Assembly (NCBI GenBank): GCA_018376855.1
Contig: JAHAAN010000015.1
Coordinates: 1-21,795 of the forward strand
From: Clostridiales bacterium
GTDB taxonomy: Bacteria; Bacillota; Clostridia; Christensenellales; QALW01
Direction: 5' to 3'
Length of the DNA stretch: 21,795 nucleotides
Shown here: piece by piece, positions 7,995 through 15,896 of the stretch
Layout: each line of letters begins with the position of its first letter
Numbering within the stretch: position 1 is the first letter of the stretch
Made by a program: the position numbers and the translations under genes
The notes under the pieces: generated by a model
What the model was told of the DNA's origin: nothing
Database searches by the model: none
Seen by the model: only the letters and a program-made list of their open reading frames with translations

Positions 7995-9218
7995 TTATTG
8001 CCTTCTATCGCCCCGCCACTGAATAATTTCCGCTTCCTGTTTCTGTTCTTCAACCGTCACCTCAGGCTCCGCCGTTTTTTTAACGGGCCGTCGCCGTTTA
8101 GAATAAGCACTGATACTGAGCAGCAGCCCTGTGGCGCAGCTAAACGCCAAAAGCGAAGACGAACCGCGGCTAATAAACGGAAGGGTTACGCCCGTAGACG
8201 GTATCGTATTGGTAACAACGGCAATGTTCACAAGCGTTTGAAGCGCAAAAACAGAAGTAATTCCCGTTGCCAAATACTGCCCGAAGGCATCGGGCGCATT
8301 CATTGCCGTTTTCATACCGATCCAAATAAACACCGCATAGAGCAGCAGCACAAACACCGCGCCGATAAACCCGAATTCTTCCCCAATGATGGAATAAATG
8401 TAATCCGTATCCGCCATCGGCAGAGCCGAAACCTTTTGCCTGCTGTTTCCCATACCGACACCCCACAGGTTTCCGTCGCCCAATGCGTAAAGCGATTGAA
8501 CCACCTGATAACCGGTGTCCCGCGGATCGGAAAACGGATCCATCCAAGCGCCCACGCGCCCCGCGCGCCAGTCGGTAAAAAATATCTGCCACACGCCGAG
8601 CACCGCCACTGCGATTCCCGCCACGCCTACCAGCCACTTCTGCATTCCGGAAACAAACATCACAACGACAGTCGGCAGCAGAATACAAATCAGCGTTGTG
8701 GAAAGGTTCGGCTCAAACACGATCAATGCTGCAAAAACAACGACAGGGATCATCAGCTGAATCCACTTTTTTATATCCTTAAACCAATATTTATTATGGG
8801 ATATAAAGTATGCCAAATAGAGACTCAACACAAATTTCGCAAACTCCGACGGTTGAAGTGTAAACCCAAACAGCGGGATCCACCTGTGCGCGCCCAATTT
8901 ATCCGGAAAGGCATACACAGCGGCAAGCAGCAGCACGCAGGCTGCAACCGCTCCTAAAACAAGCAGCTTATGATTTAAAATTCTGTAATCAATAGAAGAT
9001 AGCAGCAGCATGATTCCGATGCCGACGATTCCCACCACCAAATGCTGGATGAAATCTCCAAAAGCATTTTCGCCGCCGCGAATATTATAGGCATAAGAGC
9101 TGGAAAGCACCATCAGACAACCGACACACAGCAAAGCAATTGCAACAAAAAACAGTTTAAAATTCATCCCGTCGCGCCGCACTGATTGTTTTCCGGTTTT
9201 TTTCCGTATTTGCGCCAT
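7995..9218 (-). CDS. ftsW: FtsW, SEDS-family septal peptidoglycan glycosyltransferase
   Basis: FtsW polymerises lipid II at the septum together with its class B PBP, here encoded six genes upstream. The 407-residue protein has about ten hydrophobic segments, the family stretch HRWIPLFGFTLQPSEFAK (111-128), and ADTDYIYSIIGEEFGFIG near 269-286 with the presumed catalytic Asp. FISRGSSSLLA follows near 344. A charged cytoplasmic tail closes it. AGGGAGG stands 6 bases before the ATG. It follows murD by 43 bases. The paralogues RodA and SpoVE look alike; position in the dcw cluster favours FtsW. murG, which commonly follows ftsW, is absent. Confidence 0.93.
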   Translation of the reverse strand: MAQIRKKTGKQSVRRDGMNFKLFFVAIALLCVGCLMVLSSSYAYNIRGGENAFGDFIQHLVVGIVGIGIMLLLSSIDYRILNHKLLVLGAVAACVLLLAAVYAFPDKLGAHRWIPLFGFTLQPSEFAKFVLSLYLAYFISHNKYWFKDIKKWIQLMIPVVVFAALIVFEPNLSTTLICILLPTVVVMFVSGMQKWLVGVAGIAVAVLGVWQIFFTDWRAGRVGAWMDPFSDPRDTGYQVVQSLYALGDGNLWGVGMGNSRQKVSALPMADTDYIYSIIGEEFGFIGAVFVLLLYAVFIWIGMKTAMNAPDAFGQYLATGITSVFALQTLVNIAVVTNTIPSTGVTLPFISRGSSSLLAFSCATGLLLSISAYSKRRRPVKKTAEPEVTVEEQKQEAEIIQWRGDRRQ

Positions 9219-9261
9219 AGCTATCCTCCCTTACCGTATCCCTTACGCTGAAACAAGCAGG

Positions 9262-10620
9262 CTACTCCTGCATCGCATTTACGATCTGCTTAAAAACCCT
9301 GCCGCGCTCTTCAAAATCCTTAAACATATCAAAGCTTGCGCACGCAGGAGAAAGCAGCACGTTCCATCCCGGCTCCGCCGCAGCAAACGCAGCGTTTACC
9401 GCCTCCTCAAAATTACCGGCTATAAGCGTATACGGTTTTCCCGCTTTTTTTAAAGAAGCCTCTAATTTTTCCTTAGTAGCCCCCAGCACAATCGTATGCT
9501 GAATTCGGTCGGTATATTCCGCTATCAGCTCATCAAAGCTGCCGCCCTTATCGTATCCGCCCAAGATCAGCACCGTGGGCTGTTCCATGGTTTGAATCGC
9601 TTTAACGGTAGAGTCCGGATTTGTCCCCTTGGAATCATTGATAAACGTAACGCCCTTCACTGTGCGCACGGTTTCGATCCTATGCTCCACCCCGCGGAAG
9701 GTTTTTAACGTATAAGCAATGCTCTGCGCACTGACGCCCATCAGCATCCCGATTGCAATAGCAGCCATCGCGTTTTCCAAATTGTGGCCGCCCTTTATAT
9801 AAATCTCACTGCAAGCGCAAATTTCAGCGCACACAGCGCCTACCTTAAAAATCACACGGCCGTTTTCCACCCAAACGCCCTGAGAAAGCTTATGCTTGCG
9901 GGAAAAAAACACCACCTTGGATTTCAGTGTATCCGCCATCGCACGCACGGTTTCATCGTCATAATTAAGCACTGCATAATCTTCCGCCGTTTGATTTTCA
10001 AACACGCGCTTCTTTACGGCAATATAGTTCTCCATCGAGCCGTGGCGATTCAGATGATCCGGCGTAATGTTAAGCAACGCGGCAACATGCGCCTTAAAAT
10101 CAATAATGCATTCCAGCTGATAACTGCTGATCTCCGTGACCATTACGTCGCTCGGCTTTGCTTCTACGCTGTGCGTAACATACGGCAGGCCGATATTCCC
10201 CACCACATAATGCCCTCTGGCCGCATCGGCAAAGATCTGCCCGGTCAAAGTGGTGGTCGTTGTTTTTCCGTTCGTGCCGGTGATGGCTACGGTTTGCGCT
10301 CTGCAAAGGCGATAGCCCAGTTCGATCTCCGTATACACCGGAATTCCCTTCTCCGCCGCAAGCTTTAACGCCGAAATGCTCGGCGGCACGCTCGGACTGA
10401 TTACGATCATATCCGCGCCGCCAACCAATTCGTCCGCCGGCATACCAAGCTTCCACACATATTCCCTGCCGTTAAGCTCATCGGTATTTTCCAGCTGTCC
10501 GGCTTCCTTTGCGTCGTTTAAAATAATTTTTGCAGCGCCAAGCGATTGCAGCACTTTAGCCGCCGCAATACCGCTTCTGGCATAGCCGATAATCAAAACA
10601 GTTTTTCCCGCAATTTCCAT
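9262..10620 (-). CDS. murD: MurD, UDP-N-acetylmuramoyl-L-alanine--D-glutamate ligase
   Basis: MurD adds D-Glu to UDP-MurNAc-L-Ala in the cytoplasm. The 452-residue protein opens with a Rossmann-like uracil-binding domain (IIGYARSGIAAAKVL, 10-24), followed by the Mur-ligase ATP loop GTNGKTTTT at 115-123, EISSYQLE at 163-170 and NITPDHLNRHG at 184-194. The C-terminal domain contains NDSKGTNPDST and LSPACASFDMF, the latter being the typical MurD ending motif. AGGAAAGG precedes the ATG by 8 bases. It is separated from mraY by 125 bases that hold an unusual set of overlapping inverted repeats. Confidence 0.97.
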   Translation of the reverse strand: MEIAGKTVLIIGYARSGIAAAKVLQSLGAAKIILNDAKEAGQLENTDELNGREYVWKLGMPADELVGGADMIVISPSVPPSISALKLAAEKGIPVYTEIELGYRLCRAQTVAITGTNGKTTTTTLTGQIFADAARGHYVVGNIGLPYVTHSVEAKPSDVMVTEISSYQLECIIDFKAHVAALLNITPDHLNRHGSMENYIAVKKRVFENQTAEDYAVLNYDDETVRAMADTLKSKVVFFSRKHKLSQGVWVENGRVIFKVGAVCAEICACSEIYIKGGHNLENAMAAIAIGMLMGVSAQSIAYTLKTFRGVEHRIETVRTVKGVTFINDSKGTNPDSTVKAIQTMEQPTVLILGGYDKGGSFDELIAEYTDRIQHTIVLGATKEKLEASLKKAGKPYTLIAGNFEEAVNAAFAAAEPGWNVLLSPACASFDMFKDFEERGRVFKQIVNAMQE

Positions 10621-10659
10621 AGTTATAACCTTTCCTTTCTGCCCAACCGCAAACTTTAT

Positions 10660-10700
10660 GGCGGTTTCGGCTTGCCGAAACGGCGGTTATTCAAACCGCC
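10660..10700 (-). repeat. Overlapping inverted repeats between mraY and murD with two possible folds
   Basis: Read on the transcript strand, GGCGGTT/AACCGCC (10682-10700, 5-base loop) and GTTTCGGC/GCCGAAAC (10664-10681, 2-base loop) can form two tandem hairpins. The first GGCGGTTT-type arm can instead pair with AAACCGCC across the whole 41-base block (10660-10667 with 10693-10700), enclosing the inner hairpin. There is no U-run after either, so it is not a plain terminator. An RNA processing or stability element, or a weak attenuator, are possible; the role is unknown. Confidence 0.7.
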
Positions 10701-10745
10701 AAGGCACAAGCTTTCTTCTGCGCTCACCGCAAGAGTATATTCGTT

Positions 10746-11744
10746 TTACCCGACAAACAGCATCGCAATCAAACAAAGGATAACGGTAACAATAATATAA
10801 AGCGCCGTCACCTTGGTTTCATGGTTTCCCAGCAGCTCAAAATGATGATGCAGCGGCGCCATTTTAAAGATCCTCTTTTTACGCAGTTTATAGGAGCCCA
10901 CCTGCAAGATTACCGACACGCACGAAGCCACAAGCACGCCGCCCGCAACCGGAACAAGCAGCTCCATGCGCGAAAACAGCGCGACCGCCGCAAACGCCCC
11001 TCCCAAAATAAAGGAACCGGTATCTCCCATAAAGATTCGCGCCGGATACACGTTATAACGCAAAAATCCCAGCGTGCACCCTACCACAGCCGCGCAGAAG
11101 ATCGCAAGCTTGCGCATAGCCTCCGCGCCAATCGCATCCCCATTTTCCATCATCTGCACGGAAAGAAACGAAACGATGACCGCAAAGGCCGCCATGATAA
11201 CCGCCATAACGCCGGAAGCCAAGCCGTCAAGCCCGTCGGTAAGGTTCACCGCATTAACAATGGCAATGACAACAAACACTGCGACCGGTATATAAAAAAC
11301 GCCTAAATCCCAATACCCCACAAAGGGGACATAAATACTGCTTCCAATATACGGGCTTTGATAGGCGTAAACAGCCGCGATAATCGCAATGCCGAACTGT
11401 CCCACGATCTTTTGATAAGCTCTCAGCCCCAGCGACCGTTTTTTATAGATTTTAATAAAATCATCCAAAAACCCGACGATCCCGTAAGCCGCCGCCACCA
11501 AGCAAGCGACCAAAGAAAGATCGCTCAAGCCAAACAGCAGCGCGCAAACCGCAAGCCCGATGAAAATAATCAAGCCGCCGATCGTCGGAGTGTTCTGTTT
11601 TGACAAATGGCTCTGCGGCCCGTCATCGCGCACCTGCTGCCCAAACTTCAGCCGCTTCATCATGCGGATCACAAACGGCCCAACAAAAATGCACACCGCA
11701 AAGCCCGCAAGCAGCGGCCATATCAACTGTAAAAGCTTCTCCAT
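10746..11744 (-). CDS. mraY: MraY, phospho-N-acetylmuramoyl-pentapeptide-transferase
   Basis: MraY moves phospho-MurNAc-pentapeptide onto undecaprenyl phosphate, making lipid I at the inner face of the membrane. The 332-residue polytopic protein has about ten hydrophobic segments and the family motifs: VRDDGPQSHLSKQNTPTIGG near 38-57, GFLDDFIK near 91-98 with the catalytic aspartates, NLTDGLDGLASG near 167-178, FMGDTGSF near 238-245 and PLHHHFE near 297-303. A second in-frame ATG at 11756 lacks a binding site; GGGAG at 11750-11754 is 5 bases before the ATG at 11744, so I start there. A 6-bp hairpin lies just upstream of this site. Confidence 0.96.
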   Translation of the reverse strand: MEKLLQLIWPLLAGFAVCIFVGPFVIRMMKRLKFGQQVRDDGPQSHLSKQNTPTIGGLIIFIGLAVCALLFGLSDLSLVACLVAAAYGIVGFLDDFIKIYKKRSLGLRAYQKIVGQFGIAIIAAVYAYQSPYIGSSIYVPFVGYWDLGVFYIPVAVFVVIAIVNAVNLTDGLDGLASGVMAVIMAAFAVIVSFLSVQMMENGDAIGAEAMRKLAIFCAAVVGCTLGFLRYNVYPARIFMGDTGSFILGGAFAAVALFSRMELLVPVAGGVLVASCVSVILQVGSYKLRKKRIFKMAPLHHHFELLGNHETKVTALYIIVTVILCLIAMLFVG

Positions 11745-11756
11745 ACATACTCCCAT

Positions 11757-11771
11757 GCCGTCAAAGACGGC
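11757..11771 (-). other. Small perfect hairpin immediately before the mraY ribosome binding site
   Basis: GCCGTC-TTT-GACGGC on the transcript strand is a perfect 6-bp stem with a 3-base loop, filling most of the 20-base space between the murE stop and the mraY binding site. There is no U-run. It could shape mraY translation or be neutral. Confidence 0.5.
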
Positions 11772-11776
11772 TCATA

Positions 11777-13258
11777 TCAGATTTCCCGCGAATTAAAATC
11801 CTTCGTTTCCAATAAATCTTCCACCGTTTCACGGTCGCTGAAATGATGCTTCACACCGCAGATCTCCTGATAATCCTCATCGCCCTTTCCCGCGATAACG
11901 ATCACGTCGCCCGCCTGCGCCATACTCATTGCTTTTGCAATCGCTTTTGCCCGATTCTCCACAGCGCAGTAATTGTTCGTGCCTGCATCCATGCCCGCAA
12001 TAATCTGCCTTATGATTTCGTCAGGATCTTCAAAACGCGGATTGTCGGAGGTAATAACACAGTAATCACTGTACTTTTGAGCAATCGCCCCCATGATGGC
12101 CCGCTTTTTTGTATCACGGTTCCCCCCGCACCCAAAAACGGAGATCAGCCGCCCTTGTTTATACCCCGAAACAGCCTTTAGAATATTTTCAAGCCCATCC
12201 GGCGTATGCGCATAATCAATGACTACGCTGAACGGCTCACCGTGCATGTTTGGGGTTTCAAAGCGCCCGGGCGTTCCCTTGAACGCCGCCAACGCTGAAA
12301 GGATCTCGCCGATCTCCATCCCGTAGCCGAGCATTGCGCCGATCACGCCTAAACTGTTATACACGTTAAAAAGGCCAGTCATGGGGAGCTGCACTTTATA
12401 GTTTTGTTGTTTATACAGCAGCTCATACTCGCACGACTGCGCACGGAGCACAACATTTTCCGCTTTCAGATCCGCCGGTCTTTCAACCGCATATGTCAAT
12501 AATTTGCAATCAGTTTCCCGCGCAATCAACCGACCCTGTTCATCGTCAAGATTCACAACCGCATAACGGCAGCGCGCTCCTGCAAACAGTTTTCTTTTTG
12601 CCGCGGCATAAATTTCCATTGTGCCGAAAAACTCCAAATGATCCTGTGTAAGATTGGTAAACACGCCGGAAACAAAGTTTATCCCTTCTACCTTGCGCAG
12701 ATGCAGCGCCTGTGCAGTAACCTCCATCACGACGGTATCTACCCCATGCTCCCTGAGCACGCGCAGAATATACTGCAATTCGATCGGATCGGGCGTAGTA
12801 GAAGTGCTGATGGGGATTTCCAGCTTTTCATATCCCACATAAATACCGGAAGTTCCGATCATTCCCACCTTCACGCCCCGCTGCCACAGCATTTGCCGAA
12901 TCATAAAGGTAATGCTTGTTTTTCCGTTTGTTCCGGTAACGCCCAAAAAACGCATATCATATGCCGGAAATCCGTTATATGCCGCCGCAATCATAGACAT
13001 AGCGCTTCGCGAATCGCTCACCTTAATCTGTATGATATCATCATCCGTAAACTCTTCCACAACAGCCGCAACAGCTCCGCGCTCCTTTGCTCCCCCAATA
13101 TAACGGTGGCCGTCTGTCACAAGACCGCGCAGTGCAAAAAACATCGAACCCTGCCGGCAGTTTCTATTATCAAGCGTTAAGTGCGTAATTTCAATTCCTT
13201 TTGTTTCGCCTTTTATCTCTATCGTATCAACCGTTTCCAGCAATCTGCAAAGTTCCAT
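11777..13258 (-). CDS. murE: MurE, UDP-MurNAc-L-Ala-D-Glu--meso-diaminopimelate ligase
   Basis: MurE adds the third residue of the stem peptide. The 493-residue protein has the ATP loop GTNGKTS at about 109-115, STTPDP near 154, the Lys-containing YAAAKRKLF near 217-225 (site of the carbamylated Lys in the family) and SDNPRFEDPDEI near 404-415. DNPR is the signature of meso-DAP-adding enzymes, while Lys-adding ones differ there, so the wall is probably meso-DAP type. The stretch MEVTAQALHL departs from the EVSSHAL form I recall from E. coli and Bacillus. A GTG at 13264 is in frame but lies inside the binding site AGAGGGG (13264-13270); the ATG at 13258 has 5-base spacing and is preferred. murF does not follow it. 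Confidence 0.95.
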   Translation of the reverse strand: MELCRLLETVDTIEIKGETKGIEITHLTLDNRNCRQGSMFFALRGLVTDGHRYIGGAKERGAVAAVVEEFTDDDIIQIKVSDSRSAMSMIAAAYNGFPAYDMRFLGVTGTNGKTSITFMIRQMLWQRGVKVGMIGTSGIYVGYEKLEIPISTSTTPDPIELQYILRVLREHGVDTVVMEVTAQALHLRKVEGINFVSGVFTNLTQDHLEFFGTMEIYAAAKRKLFAGARCRYAVVNLDDEQGRLIARETDCKLLTYAVERPADLKAENVVLRAQSCEYELLYKQQNYKVQLPMTGLFNVYNSLGVIGAMLGYGMEIGEILSALAAFKGTPGRFETPNMHGEPFSVVIDYAHTPDGLENILKAVSGYKQGRLISVFGCGGNRDTKKRAIMGAIAQKYSDYCVITSDNPRFEDPDEIIRQIIAGMDAGTNNYCAVENRAKAIAKAMSMAQAGDVIVIAGKGDEDYQEICGVKHHFSDRETVEDLLETKDFNSREI

Positions 13259-13308
13259 GCGCACCCCTCTTTTTCACTTTAAAGAATTTGCTTTTCAATA
13301 TTTTGTAT

Positions 13309-13337
13309 GTTATATCAGATTTTACCTTCTCCGTCAA
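13309..13337 (-). promoter_or_regulatory. Internal dcw promoter upstream of murE
   Basis: On the minus strand there is TTGACG (complement of 13332-13337), 17 bases, then TATAAC (complement of 13309-13314), with TGA just before it forming an extended -10. Both hexamers match consensus at 5 of 6. The -35 overlaps the stop codon of the penicillin-binding protein gene. The predicted start is near 13302, giving a leader of about 44 bases to the murE ATG. Confidence 0.7.
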
Positions 13338-15286
13338 TCTGCAAGGATGTCGGTATAAGAATCCACGGCATCCTTTCCGGTTACAAGAATCTCCGTATTA
13401 CTGTACACCATCGAACCTGCTGCCGGCACCTGCGCAACGACCTCGCCGCTTCCCTGCACCAGCATACGCAGCCCCGCCTCCTTCAGCTTTTTCTCCGCTT
13501 TTTCACAGGACAGACCGATCAGATACGGAACCTCAATATTACATTCCAGATTTTTTTCATCCTGTTCTGCATTTACAGGTGTAACCTTGAGATACTTTAA
13601 GCTGTTTTCCAAAATCTTTTTTGCATAAGGCGCTGCGACCACGCTTCCGAAATCGATCGCCACATCCGGCTCATCCACCACGACCAACACCGCAATCTGA
13701 GGATCATCGGCGGGCGCAAAGCCCAAAAAGGACGCCACATGCTTATCCCTAACGATCACTCCGTCGCGATATTTCTGTGCGGTTCCCGTCTTTCCGCCCA
13801 CACGGTATCCGGGAATATAAGCGTTCTTACCGCTCCCTACAGCAACAACCTGCTCCAATATCTGCCTTACTGTAGCGCTTGTCGATTCCGAAACAACGCG
13901 CCTTACAACCGTAGGCGTGGTTTTTGCCACTACATTGCCGTCATCATCAATCAACTGAGAAACCAAATACGGCTGCATAAGATTTCCGCCGTTAATGGCC
14001 GCGCTGACCGCCGTAATCAGCTGCAAAGGCGTTACTGCGATCGCCTGGCCGAAAGAAATACGCGCAAGATCGACATTCTGAACATATTTCTGTGCAAGCA
14101 TCAGCCCGCTTTGATCCGCAGAGTAATCGATGCCCGTTTCACTCCCGATTCCAAACGCCCGGAGATAGCTGTACATGGTTTCGGTTCCAAGTGAAAGTCC
14201 CATAATCATAAACGCGGTATTGCACGAATTACACACTGCCTCCGTAAGCGTTTGCGACCCATGCGGCACAGTGCGCCAACACTTGATCTTCTGCCCATCT
14301 ACCAAATGATATCCGGGGTCGTAAAAGGTGGTGTTCAGATTAACCTTGCCTTCTTCCAGTGCAGCGGCAAGCGTTAAAATTTTAAATGTCGATCCGGGTT
14401 CGTAAACGTCCAAAATCGTACTGTTACGCGAAAGCTCCGCCCAAGACTCCCAATCTTGTTTAGGGGGATTGTTCAAATCATAATCCGGCAGATTCACCAT
14501 TGCAAGGATCTCTCCCGTTTTAGGATCCATTGCAATAACCTCTACCCGTTTAGCCTTCATGGTTTCATAGCATTCTATTGCCGCGCTTTCGGCAAATTTT
14601 TGAATGGCATAATCTACCGTCAGCACTAAATTCAAGCCGTTTTCAGGATCGATATACCGTTCCTCTCCGCCCGGAATCAGAGAACCGATTGAATCCGTAG
14701 ATTTATAAATTTTTCCGGTAAGGCCGCGAAGATATTTATCATATTTCAGTTCAAGCCCTTCCTTGCCTACGCCGTCGATAGACGTGCTGCCCAGCACCTG
14801 TGCCAACGTGCTTCCTTTGGGATAGTAGCGCTTGCGATCATCCACCAGCACAACTCCTTTTAACCCGAGCGCTTCCACCTGTTTGATTTGATCGTCGCTT
14901 AAATGGCGTTTAACAGTTACCTCATCATATTTAATCGCTGTTGCTTTCTGATAAAGCGCTTCCCGATCCATGTCCAAAATCACAGAAAGGCTATCCGCCG
15001 TTTGATTCGCATTCCCCGACGCTTTGATAACGGAGGGCTTGAAAACCAAACTTTTTGATAACCCGCTGATTGCCAATAATTCCTTATTACGATCATAAAT
15101 GGACCCACGCGCCGCCGCAACGACGGTCGATGAAGTCCATTGACCCAGCGCTCTGCGCTGCAAATTTTCAGATTCAACGATCTGCCAGCGAAACAGCTGA
15201 CCGATCAACACAAGCACCACGCACAGAAAAGAGACCATAACCACAAAGATTCGCTTTGTGCTGTTAGGCAAATTATTTTTTGCCAA
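13334..15286 (-). CDS. Class B penicillin-binding protein (FtsI/PBP2B or SpoVD type) with PASTA domain
   Basis: This is a membrane-anchored D,D-transpeptidase that cross-links septal peptidoglycan with FtsW. The 650-residue protein has an N-terminal transmembrane helix (about 12-33) and a PBP dimerisation domain with ARGSIYDRN near 59-67. The transpeptidase motifs follow: STFK (catalytic Ser near 299), SCN near 354 and KTGT near 499. One PASTA domain spans about 584-640. The PASTA unit occurs in SpoVD and in PBP2B-type proteins; with one PBP gene in the cluster I read it as the divisional enzyme, but SpoVD is possible. The start is a TTG at 15284-15286 with AAGGAGG exactly 7 bases upstream; the open frame reaches 15304, but those codons are the binding site itself. 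Confidence 0.93.
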   Translation of the reverse strand: MAKNNLPNSTKRIFVVMVSFLCVVLVLIGQLFRWQIVESENLQRRALGQWTSSTVVAAARGSIYDRNKELLAISGLSKSLVFKPSVIKASGNANQTADSLSVILDMDREALYQKATAIKYDEVTVKRHLSDDQIKQVEALGLKGVVLVDDRKRYYPKGSTLAQVLGSTSIDGVGKEGLELKYDKYLRGLTGKIYKSTDSIGSLIPGGEERYIDPENGLNLVLTVDYAIQKFAESAAIECYETMKAKRVEVIAMDPKTGEILAMVNLPDYDLNNPPKQDWESWAELSRNSTILDVYEPGSTFKILTLAAALEEGKVNLNTTFYDPGYHLVDGQKIKCWRTVPHGSQTLTEAVCNSCNTAFMIMGLSLGTETMYSYLRAFGIGSETGIDYSADQSGLMLAQKYVQNVDLARISFGQAIAVTPLQLITAVSAAINGGNLMQPYLVSQLIDDDGNVVAKTTPTVVRRVVSESTSATVRQILEQVVAVGSGKNAYIPGYRVGGKTGTAQKYRDGVIVRDKHVASFLGFAPADDPQIAVLVVVDEPDVAIDFGSVVAAPYAKKILENSLKYLKVTPVNAEQDEKNLECNIEVPYLIGLSCEKAEKKLKEAGLRMLVQGSGEVVAQVPAAGSMVYSNTEILVTGKDAVDSYTDILAD

Positions 15287-15300
15287 CTCATTTCCTCCTT
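15284..15300 (-). promoter_or_regulatory. Ribosome binding site that fixes a TTG start for the PBP gene
   Basis: AAGGAGG (complement of 15294-15300) lies inside the last codons of ftsL. The ftsL stop TGA is one base before the TTG start. An ATG overlapping that stop is in the wrong frame for the PBP gene. Spacing from the site to TTG is 7 bases, so the two genes are translationally coupled. Confidence 0.8.
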
Positions 15301-15878
15301 CCAAGGGAATTCAGCCAATCCAAAACACTATCAATAAGATTACCGCTCTTTTGTATTTCTGTCAAGGTTTCTTCCTCTGTGGGCATCGCTTCAACTTCAA
15401 TCTGCTGAAGCTGCTCCGCTGCCGGAAAATCCATGCCGTATTCTTCTTTTGCGATCTGCATGTACGCTTCCATATCAACAATAGAAGCTAACTCTTTTTT
15501 CGCCGCATTAAGCTCCATCGTGGTGCTGTTTATCTGCTTGCCGATACTCTGAATATCCACATTGTTTTGGAAAATCTGAGCATTCCGCATACAGACAACG
15601 CAGGCACACGCCGTAAGAAAAACCACGCCGGTAACCATCGCTGCCCGCAATTTTTTCCTGCGCTTTTTCCCGGGATCCAGCTGCGGCAGAACCACAGGGC
15701 GCTTCCGAGGCGCAGTCTCCCTTCGCGGTTCTCTTTCCGGAATATTCGGTTCATAATCCGGAGCGAGCGCTGCATTATAATCCGCAGCGTAAAACAAACG
15801 TTTTTCTTCCCTCTGAGCGGATTCCTGATTCAATTTATAACGCGACGTATGACTTCTGTTCTCCATAAGATTATTCAT
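15288..15878 (-). CDS. ftsL: FtsL-like bitopic cell division protein
   Basis: Proteins of this type join DivIB and DivIC in the complex that activates FtsW and its PBP. The sequence shows 196 residues: a long, charged, Pro- and Arg-rich cytoplasmic part (1-76), one transmembrane helix at about 77-97 (RAAMVTGVVFLTACACVVCM), then a likely coiled coil (about 101-135) and an acidic tail ending in GRRK. FtsL sequences are poorly conserved, so the call rests on topology and position between rsmH and the PBP gene. The cytoplasmic part is longer than in E. coli FtsL, as is common in Clostridia. GGGAAG lies before the ATG, and the gene ends one base before the next start. Confidence 0.8.
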   Translation of the reverse strand: MNNLMENRSHTSRYKLNQESAQREEKRLFYAADYNAALAPDYEPNIPEREPRRETAPRKRPVVLPQLDPGKKRRKKLRAAMVTGVVFLTACACVVCMRNAQIFQNNVDIQSIGKQINSTTMELNAAKKELASIVDMEAYMQIAKEEYGMDFPAAEQLQQIEVEAMPTEEETLTEIQKSGNLIDSVLDWLNSLGRRK

Positions 15879-15896
15879 CCGCTTCCCTGATTATTC

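Noticed and set aside
7953..8957. Plus-strand open frame of 334 codons opposite ftsW
   Set aside because: Rich in Arg, His, Asn and Lys as expected for the antisense of a hydrophobic membrane protein gene; ftsW on the other strand is certain.
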